Below, piece by piece: positions 1 to 6,377 of a stretch of 36,260 nucleotides of DNA. The DNA is taken from assembly GCA_023450535.1 (NCBI GenBank), contig JAEXGX010000083.1, forward strand, positions 1-36,260, written 5' to 3'. Origin of the DNA: Pseudomonadota bacterium. GTDB taxonomy: Bacteria; Desulfobacterota; Desulfovibrionia; Desulfovibrionales; Desulfovibrionaceae. Each line of letters starts with the position of its first letter. The first letter of the stretch is position 1. A program made the position numbers and the translations under genes. A model generated the notes under the pieces. It worked only from the letters and a program-made list of their open reading frames with translations, ran no database searches and was not told where the DNA came from.

Positions 1-40
1 TCTCATTATCCGTACGAAGCTTCGCTTCTACGGCTAAAGG

Positions 41-95
41 CGCCCCCCGCGCCCCGTCGGGGGAATGGTTCCTCCCGCCCCCCCTCGATGGTAAC
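41..95 (+). repeat. C/G-rich intergenic repeat, copy 1
   Basis: A run of C, then a CCCCGYCGGGGG core, then GAATGRTTCC and a second C-rich run. The same order of elements occurs at about 34643-34700. Each copy can fold through its G-run and C-run. It looks like a dispersed intergenic element, possibly a degenerate terminator-type repeat; the function is not known. Confidence 0.45.
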
Positions 96-146
96 AAGTT
101 GAAGCTATTGAGGGTACAGGGGGATGATGCCCCTGCCGCGGGGAGT

Positions 147-180
147 TTGAGGGGGCGAGAAGCCCCCTCAAGGATTTTTT
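147..180 (+). terminator. Rho-independent terminator (rightward)
   Basis: A perfect 10-bp stem (TTGAGGGGGC at 147-156 with its complement at 162-171) has a 5-nt loop and is followed by GG and six T. The T tract is on the plus strand, so it would end a rightward transcript entering from left of the window. It does not fit the leftward tct operon, whose 3' side has no T tract here. Confidence 0.65.
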
Positions 181-202
181 CAGAACACTCAAAATCAGGA
201 CG

Positions 203-287
203 GGTCGCGGCTTTGCCGCGCCGTACGCAACTGATTTTTGTGCCTTTCCGGCAAACCGCTTTGCGGCTTGGACGGCGCAAACTCCGC
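203..287 (+). repeat. Dispersed intergenic repeat, copy A
   Basis: About 85 bp match, in inverted orientation, the segment 12852-12937. The shared core runs from GGTCGCGGCT through TGCCTTTCCG to GGCGCAAACTCCGC and includes a small CCGCTTTGCGG palindrome. A third, shorter copy is at 25732-25783. All three copies lie between genes. No transposase or terminal inverted repeats are visible. Confidence 0.7.
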
Positions 288-337
288 TACGCCCTATCGC
301 ATTACCCCGCCGGATGAACGCGCGGAACGGCGCCGGG

Positions 338-1285
338 TTATTTTCTCTGGGCGGCAAGTTCCCTGATGAGCGTCTCGTAAGCGGCGGATTCGCTCTTGAT
401 GAATTCCAGCGCCTCCGTACTGCCCAAATACGAGGACGGCAACCCCAGTTTATGCAGTGCCCCGGTGAATTCCTTGTCCGCACAGGCTTTTTCCATAGCG
501 GCGCTCAGCGCGGTCTTCACCTCGGGGGAAACATCCTTCGGGGCGAAAAGGCATCCCCATTGGCTGGTGCGCAAGTCATATCCGAGTTCTTTGAATGTGG
601 GCACATCCGGAAACGCGGGGTCACGTTCCTCACTCATGATCGCAAGGGCCTTGACATCAAAGGTGGAAAGCGTTCCCGCCGTGGTGGCGTACACCTGTAC
701 CCGGTTGCCCGCCATGCCCTGAAACGCGTCGGCATCCCCGGTAAATGGAACATGCTTGGGAGAAACGCCGTATGCATTCCATACCTTGAGCAGCGCCATG
801 TAGGGAAGCGATCCCACTCCGGCGGACGCCCAGAATACCTTGTCCGGCTCTGCCTTGATGGCCTTTATCATATCATCCATGCCATTCCACGGGGAACTTT
901 TCTGCGTCACTACGAAATAGGGAGCATTGAAGGCGCGGCCGATGATCTCAAAGGAATCCAGCGTATAGGGCACCTTGCGCATGTGCGGATGGATAGCCAG
1001 CGGCGCGGAAGGAGAGAAGCCCAAGGAGTAGCCGTCGGGTTTGGCGGTAACCACGGCATTCATGCCGGTCACGCCGGCCGCGCCCACAATATTCTGCACG
1101 GCGATATTCTGCCCCAAGACCTGGCTCATGCTGTACGCCAGCAGCCTCGCCACAAGGTCGGCTTCGCCGCCCGCACCAAAAGGCACGGTAACGGTAACAG
1201 GACGGTCGGGATAGCCGGCAAAGGTCATACCGGGAAGCAAGAGAGCGGCGGTCGCCGCCAGCGAGGTCAAAACAGTCTTGAACAT
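338..1285 (-). CDS. tctC: TTT-family extracytoplasmic substrate-binding protein (TctC/Bug type)
   Basis: Periplasmic receptor of a tripartite tricarboxylate transporter; it captures a carboxylate and delivers it to the TctAB membrane unit. The 315-residue product opens with a signal peptide (basic MFK, then an Ala/Leu-rich core ending near TFAG) and then the family start YPDRPVTVTVPFGAGGEADLVARL, split here only by its glycine-rich loop. The usual late stretch, with AIMSEERDPAFPDVPTFKEL, is present. The ATG at 1285 is chosen because AGGAG lies six bases upstream; a TTG two codons earlier is less likely. The tctA stop codon lies just upstream and overlaps this ribosome site, so translation is probably coupled. 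The ligand cannot be told from sequence; TctC/Bug proteins bind citrate, other di- and tricarboxylates and some amino acids. Confidence 0.9.
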   Translation of the reverse strand: MFKTVLTSLAATAALLLPGMTFAGYPDRPVTVTVPFGAGGEADLVARLLAYSMSQVLGQNIAVQNIVGAAGVTGMNAVVTAKPDGYSLGFSPSAPLAIHPHMRKVPYTLDSFEIIGRAFNAPYFVVTQKSSPWNGMDDMIKAIKAEPDKVFWASAGVGSLPYMALLKVWNAYGVSPKHVPFTGDADAFQGMAGNRVQVYATTAGTLSTFDVKALAIMSEERDPAFPDVPTFKELGYDLRTSQWGCLFAPKDVSPEVKTALSAAMEKACADKEFTGALHKLGLPSSYLGSTEALEFIKSESAAYETLIRELAAQRK

Positions 1286-1294
1286 AGCCAACTC

Positions 1295-2806
1295 CTAGAA
1301 ATCTGAGGGTGTACAGGCCAATCGGTCCTTGGGAGACCGAAAAAGAGGACCAAGAAGAAGCAGGAGCGCGATGCCGAACAGCACCAGCGCGATGGGATGA
1401 TCCAGCAGATAGGACGGCAACGGAGTGTCGCCCTTGTACAGTACAGCCTGGCCGATGCGGTATTCCAACTGTCCGGACAGCACATAACCGATAAGCAGCG
1501 GCGCAGCGGGAAAATGCGCCATGCGGGCGGCAAAGGCGATCATGCCGATGAGCAGGGCCATCCACACATCAAACATGTTGCTGCGCGGCAGATACACGCC
1601 CACCAGCGAGCATATGAGGATCAGGGCCAGAAGCACGGCAGTGGGAAAACGCAGAATTCGCCCGAAGCCCCGGATACACAGCCACCCCATGGGCAGGATA
1701 AGCAGATTCGCCAGAATGAGCAGCATGAACGCCCCATAGACGATATCCGGATTATCTGCCATGAGGCGTACGCCGGGCGTGATGCCATGCAGGGTCAGCG
1801 TGGCCATCATCAGCGCCATGACCGGCTCGCCGGGGATGCCCAGCGCCAGCGTAGGAACCAACGCTCCCCCGGCCACGGCGTTATTGGACGATTCCGCCGC
1901 AATAAGCCCGTCCGGCTCGCCCTTGCCGAACCTCTCCCGGTTGGGAGAAAGGCGGCGCGCTGTGGAATAGGCGATAAAGGTCGCGGCAGTGGCGCCGGTT
2001 CCGGGCAGAATGCCGATGCCGCAGCCCAGCAGCGAAGACCGCAGCAAGCCCCCTGCCCTGCGCTTCATTTCTCTCCAGCCGGGCAGCTTCATGCTCCGGC
2101 AGTCAATGGGGGATGATTCCTTCTGGCTGTGCATTTCATACACACGCCAGAACAGTTCCGCCAGGGGAAAGACGCCGATAACCAGCGGCATGAGGTCAAT
2201 TCCCGAAGCCAGATTCTGGGAATCAAAGGTAAAACGCAGTTCCCCGGACACGGGATCGGCTCCGACTGTGGCAAGGAACAGACCCAGCACTCCCATGATC
2301 ACGCCCTTGATCTGATTGTCCTCGGACAGGCTGGTGATGCAGGCCAGCCCCATGCAGATAAGCCCGCAAATCTCCAGCGGCCCACCGTATCGGACAGAAA
2401 GAGCGGCCAGCGTCGGGGCGGCCAAAATGAGCACTACGCATGAGATCAGCCCGCCCAGCAAGGAGGCGATGGTAACATAACCCAATGCCTCGCGGGCCTC
2501 TCCCCGCCGGGCCATGGGATAGCCCTCCATACCCGTGCAGGCCGACTGCGGTGTGCCCGGCGTATTGAGTAACACAGCAGAGATGCTGCCCCCATAGATG
2601 GAACTGGCATACACGCCCATAAGCAGCGCGATGGCCGGCGCGCTGCCCATTTGCAGTGTAAACGGGATACATACGGTAATGGCCACAGCTGTTCCTAAGC
2701 CGGGCAGTGCGCCGATAACCACGCCGAACAGGGAGCCAGCCACAATGGCCAGCAGTGATAAGGGATCTGTCACCAAAATCAGGGCATGCAGAATATCCGC
2801 AAGCAT
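1295..2806 (-). CDS. tctA: TTT-family large permease subunit TctA
   Basis: Large membrane subunit of the transporter (503 residues, about twelve hydrophobic segments, the usual family length). The typical TctA features are visible: an early loop GVVIGALPGLGTAVAI, then NTPGTPQSACTGMEGYPMARRGEA, then a second repeat with GILPGTGATAATFIAYS and the ESSNNAVAGGALVPTLALGIPG segment. The start is set at the second of two tandem ATG codons (2806), because AAGGAGG then lies five bases upstream, against two bases for the first. It sits between tctB and tctC on the minus strand and should work with both. The 135-bp gap to tctB is the widest in the operon. Confidence 0.93.
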   Translation of the reverse strand: MLADILHALILVTDPLSLLAIVAGSLFGVVIGALPGLGTAVAITVCIPFTLQMGSAPAIALLMGVYASSIYGGSISAVLLNTPGTPQSACTGMEGYPMARRGEAREALGYVTIASLLGGLISCVVLILAAPTLAALSVRYGGPLEICGLICMGLACITSLSEDNQIKGVIMGVLGLFLATVGADPVSGELRFTFDSQNLASGIDLMPLVIGVFPLAELFWRVYEMHSQKESSPIDCRSMKLPGWREMKRRAGGLLRSSLLGCGIGILPGTGATAATFIAYSTARRLSPNRERFGKGEPDGLIAAESSNNAVAGGALVPTLALGIPGEPVMALMMATLTLHGITPGVRLMADNPDIVYGAFMLLILANLLILPMGWLCIRGFGRILRFPTAVLLALILICSLVGVYLPRSNMFDVWMALLIGMIAFAARMAHFPAAPLLIGYVLSGQLEYRIGQAVLYKGDTPLPSYLLDHPIALVLFGIALLLLLGPLFRSPKDRLACTPSDF

Positions 2807-2941
2807 CATCCCCTCCTTTTCAGAGCAGATTAACGTTGAGATTATAATGGCAGAGGTCCACACCTGAATTGCGGCTGCTCAGGTGTCTCGACGGAGTCCC
2901 GTTACACTCAGCTCCGGGAGCGATTTCAACGTGAACCCGTT

Positions 2942-3409
2942 CTAGAACCAGTCCAGCCAGATACCCCGGGGCATGGCCACACCGAGAAGCTTTTCAAACA
3001 CCAGCCAGGTGATCAGCGCTCCGGCCACGGCGATGGGCAAAGCCTTGCGCCAGTCGCGGTAGTGCATGACATAAAAAAATACCAGCATGAACAGCAACGT
3101 GCTGAATGCCAGCCCCAGGTATTCAAAGGCAAAGGCATATATGCCGAAAGAGGCCACGGCCCCGAGCAGCGCGGGCCAGCACGGCAGCAGAGAACGCCAG
3201 TCGCAGTCCGCCTCGTCCGGATCCGGCTTCAGGACATACAGCACCGTGGCAGCCAGCAGAATATACAGCAACACTTTGGGATAAGTCATAATATCCATGC
3301 CGCCTTCGTCCGCGAACAACATGACGCGCGGCTCCATGGCGGCCCGGAGCATGATCCCTCCGAAGACGAACAGGACACCCCCAGTGACAAGTTTCTGTTT
3401 GGAAACCAT
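2942..3409 (-). CDS. tctB: TTT-family small permease subunit TctB
   Basis: Small four-helix membrane subunit that pairs with TctA. The 155-residue product has a first hydrophobic helix (LVTGGVLFVFGGIML), an acidic loop, a central pair of helices and a C-terminal hairpin ending GVAMPRGIWLDWF, close to the common TctB ending with a Pro-Arg/Val-Gly turn. Sequence conservation in TctB is low in general, so the call rests on size, topology and position directly before tctA. The ATG at 3409 has AAGGAGAT a few bases upstream. A GC-rich hairpin (3420-3436) abuts this ribosome site. Confidence 0.85.
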   Translation of the reverse strand: MVSKQKLVTGGVLFVFGGIMLRAAMEPRVMLFADEGGMDIMTYPKVLLYILLAATVLYVLKPDPDEADCDWRSLLPCWPALLGAVASFGIYAFAFEYLGLAFSTLLFMLVFFYVMHYRDWRKALPIAVAGALITWLVFEKLLGVAMPRGIWLDWF

Positions 3410-3419
3410 GGGATCTCCT

Positions 3420-3436
3420 TTCCCGCCGGGCGGGAA
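3420..3436 (-). promoter_or_regulatory. GC-rich hairpin directly before the tctB ribosome site
   Basis: TTCCCGCC and GGCGGGAA form a near-perfect 17-nt palindrome between the small upstream gene and tctB. On the minus-strand transcript it ends only a base or two before the AAGGAG of tctB. It could affect translation of tctB or mark an RNA-processing point; the sequence alone does not decide. Confidence 0.35.
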
Positions 3437-3447
3437 GCTGAAAAAGA

Positions 3448-3738
3448 TCACGATTCCGGCGCGTCCTCCCCGCCAGGCATTCCAATATGAGCAAGCAGGG
3501 ATTCGCACGCCTTCAGACCGATGACACGGCCGGCTTCCCGTTTCCAGTACAGGCCGCCGATCTCAAGAACGGGAACTTCATTGAGCATGCCCATGCGCGC
3601 CAGCAGAGGGGGCTCCGACATAATATCCACCTGCCCTCGCAAACTCAGATTGCGCATGGCCTGATGAAGGTTGCGCTCAATTTCCGTAATGCGGGCGGCG
3701 TCATTATCCCAGAGTGTGATATGCAGAAATCTGCTCAT
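3448..3738 (-). CDS. Small thioredoxin-fold-like protein without CxxC
   Basis: First gene of the leftward tct operon; 96 residues from the ATG at 3738, with a GTG four codons upstream as an alternative. The pattern resembles the small thioredoxin/glutaredoxin-like (redox-active disulfide 2) fold: an early beta strand (RFLHITLWD), a helix (ERNLHQAMRNLSL), then a strand, then MLNEVPVLEIGG, which looks like the cis-proline turn found in thioredoxin folds. The CxxC pair is absent; the only cysteine is near the C-terminus. A redox role is therefore doubtful. Its position 38 bp before tctB suggests a link to transport or substrate handling. Function unknown; family assignment tentative. Confidence 0.6.
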   Translation of the reverse strand: MSRFLHITLWDNDAARITEIERNLHQAMRNLSLRGQVDIMSEPPLLARMGMLNEVPVLEIGGLYWKREAGRVIGLKACESLLAHIGMPGGEDAPES

Positions 3739-3764
3739 GAAAGTTCTCACAAGTTCTTTTTCAT

Positions 3765-3787
3765 AAATTTATGGTAGTGATAAATTT
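3765..3787. promoter_or_regulatory. Palindrome over the tct operon promoter (candidate operator)
   Basis: AAATTTAT and ATAAATTT form perfect 8-bp arms around a 7-bp centre. The palindrome covers the -10 box and most of the spacer of the leftward promoter at 3766-3794, a position where a bound repressor would block transcription. The protein that binds it is not known. AT-rich palindromes can arise by chance in such a region. Confidence 0.45.
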
Positions 3788-3794
3788 TAGTCAA
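3766..3794 (-). promoter_or_regulatory. Sigma-70-type promoter of the leftward tct operon
   Basis: On the minus strand TTGACT (3794-3789) and TAAATT (3771-3766) are separated by exactly 17 bp, about 30 bp before the start of the first gene. The whole divergent gap 3739-3940 is strongly AT-rich compared with the rest of the window. For the rightward gene at 3941 I see only weak boxes (TTGTTT at 3842 and an ATAAAA-like box 17 bp later). Confidence 0.6.
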
Positions 3795-3940
3795 TAGATA
3801 ATTATTTTTTATCCAGGAATTCAATAAATTTATTGCATTACTTGTTTTAAATCACGATGATATCATAAAAAGTTTCCAGTTGCCTCAACTGCGGAAAAGC
3901 TTTATTAATATCAAATAATCCTCCTGAAAAGGAACCTTTT

Positions 3941-5542
3941 GTGCAATTTGACGACCTTACCCTGAACAGATCTTATTCTTTTGCAGCACGGCTTTTTGAC
4001 CAGACCCGACACTTGTCGGCAAGGGATCAAAAACTGGTTCTTCTGGGCTGTCTGAGCGGTCTGCGCCTTTCTTCCGCCGGACTGGAAAATATCCGCTGCT
4101 CTCTCACTCCCGAACTGAGCGGATGCGATCGCATCCTGTTTGCCATTGCAGCGCTCAGCGAAGCGGATCGCCTGGCCGGGGCGCGGCAGCTCCCCCCCGT
4201 GGAACTTGTGGACCTGATGAGTCACCTTCTGCCCCTGCAAGCCATGCATGAAAAAGACTGTCCGACGGACACGCTTCAGGGGACGCTCATCTGCCATTCC
4301 GACCATACGGTGCAGCTCGCTCTGTGGTTTGCCGCACACGGCATGGAGGTGCTGTATTCCGGCACGGAGGACTATATCCGCCACATTGCAGCCTTTACAA
4401 AAGGAACGGTATTCGCACTGCCCGAAACTGAAGAACTCTGGAGTACTGCATTTCATTTCGCCATCCACAATACCGGCAACGATGACGCTGCCGCCCCCTT
4501 TCTGCGCCGTTTGCTGAAAACCGGCTGCAAAGGCGCGGTAGTCATGACCAACTGGTCCTTTCTCAGCGCGTCCTCGCCGCGTTCCCTCCAGCTCAAACAA
4601 CGTCTCATCTCAAGCAATTGTCTGCTCTCCGTGACGCAGTTTCCGGAAGGCGTCATGCCGCGCATGTTGCCCGCGCTGCTCCAGATCGGCCCGGCGAAGA
4701 GCAGGCCGCATCCCGTACGCCTGGTCAACGCACGCGACTGGTTTGTTTCCGGGCGGCAGGGTCTGCTGGAAATCAGTTATCTCAACCCTATTCTTGCGCA
4801 GATTTACCGCTGGCCGGAGGACAAACTGCCGCGCTGGTCTCCCCGCCCCCCGGCCGAAGATGTCATGCCCGACGAACTCCTGAACCGGCGCTGCGACCTG
4901 CGCCTGCGTGATACTCCGCATGTAGCCCACGGCCTCCCTACAAACTGGGAAAGCCTTGGCGGGTGCGCCTCTCTGGTGCGAGGCCAGATGTTGGCCAAGA
5001 GCAAAAGCCCGGAAACCAGCCAAACCTTCCATGAAGTGCTCCTGGCGGATATCAACGAGCACGGCTTTATTTCCTCGGCCAGCCGCTTGGTAGAAGACGC
5101 CGCGCCCCTGCCCCGCTCGCGCAAGGTTGCGCGTCTGCGTGAAGGGGACATCCTTATTGTCTGCAAAGGGGCGCTCCAGTCTCTCGGAAAAGTGGGCTTC
5201 GTCACACGGAATGACAGTGACTGGCTTCCGAGCCAGACCTTCTACCTCATTCGCACCGAAGGTATGGACCCAATCTGGCTTTTTCACTATCTGCGCTCGG
5301 AAGAAGCCCAGAACTACTTCAGAACGCACAGCTCCGGCACAAGTATTCCCCAGATTCAAGTAGCGGATATCGCGGCCATGCGTATTCCCGTTCCGGACGA
5401 GGACGCGCTGGAGCTGGTACATGTCCTGCACGCGAAGGCGCTCAAACTGGAACGCAAGCTGGCGAAACTGCGGCAGGAGGCCGTGGAACTCCGCCGGGAA
5501 AGCGACAAACTGTTCCGGGGGCTGCGGCGTTCCGACGGGTAG
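3941..5542 (+). CDS. Solitary degenerate type I methylase-specificity (HsdM-HsdS-like) fusion
   Basis: 533 residues in two parts. The first part follows the order of an HsdM N6-adenine methylase. Residues 84-98 (LPPVELVDLMSHLLP) match the TPxxVVxLMxxLL helix before motif I. Residues 186-240 (PFLRRLLKTGCKGAVVMTNW, then SVTQFPEGV) match the region after motif IV. Motif I (DPxCGTGG) and motif IV (NPPF) are not there; the site of the latter reads AIHNTGNDD. The second part (about 335-490) resembles one HsdS target-recognition domain, with RLREGDILIVCKG and GTSIPQIQVADIAAMRIPVP, then a C-terminal coiled coil (490-528). No hsdR, hsdM or hsdS neighbour is present. The start is GTG with AAGGA seven bases upstream. 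Probably a DNA-binding protein without methyl transfer; the recognised site is unknown. Confidence 0.62.
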   Translation: MQFDDLTLNRSYSFAARLFDQTRHLSARDQKLVLLGCLSGLRLSSAGLENIRCSLTPELSGCDRILFAIAALSEADRLAGARQLPPVELVDLMSHLLPLQAMHEKDCPTDTLQGTLICHSDHTVQLALWFAAHGMEVLYSGTEDYIRHIAAFTKGTVFALPETEELWSTAFHFAIHNTGNDDAAAPFLRRLLKTGCKGAVVMTNWSFLSASSPRSLQLKQRLISSNCLLSVTQFPEGVMPRMLPALLQIGPAKSRPHPVRLVNARDWFVSGRQGLLEISYLNPILAQIYRWPEDKLPRWSPRPPAEDVMPDELLNRRCDLRLRDTPHVAHGLPTNWESLGGCASLVRGQMLAKSKSPETSQTFHEVLLADINEHGFISSASRLVEDAAPLPRSRKVARLREGDILIVCKGALQSLGKVGFVTRNDSDWLPSQTFYLIRTEGMDPIWLFHYLRSEEAQNYFRTHSSGTSIPQIQVADIAAMRIPVPDEDALELVHVLHAKALKLERKLAKLRQEAVELRRESDKLFRGLRRSDG

Positions 5543-5623
5543 CTTTGCGAGTTCATCTGCTCCTCGGGTAGAGCGACTCTCAAAACTATGACGCGGAGAC
5601 CGAATGGCGTTGTAGTGCGGAGG

Positions 5624-5668
5624 CTTGAGCATCGAATTTCGTTTTGCTCGATCTTCTTTATCCTTCCA
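5624..5668 (+). repeat. Inverted-repeat arm, left
   Basis: This 45-nt arm pairs with 6116-6160: 39 of 45 positions agree and all six differences are pyrimidine transitions on the compared strand. The shared parts include TTGAGCATCGAA, TCGTTTTG and CGATCTTC. Weaker similarity goes on for another 20 nt or so toward the centre of the region. Both arms read LSIE-RF-RSSLSF in one frame, so they may be fragments of a coding repeat. Confidence 0.7.
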
Positions 5669-6026
5669 CCCTCCGACACCTCCCCTTGTCCCTGCCCGGG
5701 ATACCCCTCCCCTGTTCTGGCACTTAAGCCTTCCCGTATCTTTCTATCCTGTCTTCCTCTGCTCTCCATTCACCGTCCGCACGCTTGCCGCGAGGCTAAC
5801 CCGCTTCGCGGTCTACCTCGTGATATATGTGCTCGGCGTTCGTGAGTACGCGCGCGGGAGTGAATCCCGACGCGCCCTCACGCCTCGCTCCAAGCTCGCT
5901 ACAGCTCGCGCCTCCGGCGGTTGAGGATGTAGCCTTGCCCGACGTATTCCAGACTTCGGAATCGTATCGCCGGAGATTCAAACAGACTGGAGCGTCGCCG
6001 TCCCACGAGCAGAGTATAAACGGCGC

Positions 6027-6066
6027 GCCCGCAAATTGAGCAGCAAGTTGCATTCAATTTGCGGGC
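6027..6066. other. Perfect 13-bp stem-loop
   Basis: GCCCGCAAATTGA (6027-6039) and its exact complement (6054-6066) enclose a 14-nt loop. There is no T tract on either side, so it is not a standard terminator. It could be an RNA structure, a protein-binding palindrome or part of a repeat element bounded by the arms at 5624 and 6116. Confidence 0.6.
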
Positions 6067-6115
6067 ATCCACAAGAAATATTGCTCTGCGAGGTAAGTGG
6101 GGTGTTCCGTGGGTT

Positions 6116-6160
6116 TGGAAAGATAAGGAAGATCGAACAAAACGAGGTTCGATGCTCAAA
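6116..6160 (-). repeat. Inverted-repeat arm, right
   Basis: Minus-strand copy of the arm at 5624-5668, 447 bp away. The arms are too far apart and too divergent for a simple hairpin, and look more like two copies of one dispersed element in opposite orientation. Confidence 0.7.
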
Positions 6161-6377
6161 CCTTCATGCCACACCCCCCTTCAACTTGAGCGTACCCATC
6201 ATTTTTCACTATCATTCCACTGAAACCGCAGAACTTAGTTACTATAAACATAATAATTATATATTGACTAGTTTTATCAAATAACTCAAAAGGAAGCCAT
6301 GGCGCGGCACATTGCGACCCCGCGCCCCCCGCGCGCCAGAGGGGAAATCACAACCACTTCACGTCAAGGACAAAGCC

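Larger units (their letters stand above)
1..337. other. Intergenic region with repeats, no gene seen
   Basis: I see no credible coding sequence here; the open frames on both strands are low-complexity and Arg/Pro-rich. The stretch holds a C/G-rich block at about 41-95 that resembles one at about 34643-34700, a rightward terminator at 147-180, and one copy of a dispersed repeat at 203-287. It lies beyond the 3' end of the leftward tct operon. Confidence 0.7.
5543..6377. other. Long gene-free stretch with inverted repeats
   Basis: 835 bp without a convincing gene. The short frames are Arg/Ser/Pro-rich and lack ribosome sites. The visible structure is a pair of 45-bp inverted-repeat arms (5624-5668 and 6116-6160) and, just inside the right arm, a perfect 13-bp stem-loop (6027-6066). 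The last 150 bp become AT-rich and probably hold the promoter of the sulfatase-fold gene. A degenerate mobile element or non-coding RNA is possible, but nothing names it. Confidence 0.6.

Noticed and set aside
314..1306. Long plus-strand open frame opposite the tctC gene
   Set aside because: It is the shadow of the well-supported minus-strand receptor gene; its product is basic and His/Arg-rich, without family features.
4610..5632. Long minus-strand frame opposite the methylase-specificity-like gene
   Set aside because: No ribosome site or recognisable motif; the plus-strand frame shows clear domain order and a good start.
5625..5924. Small Ser/Pro/Arg-rich frames in the gene-free stretch, plus and minus
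   Set aside because: The similarity between the frames comes from the inverted repeat; there are no ribosome sites and composition is that of non-coding GC-rich DNA.
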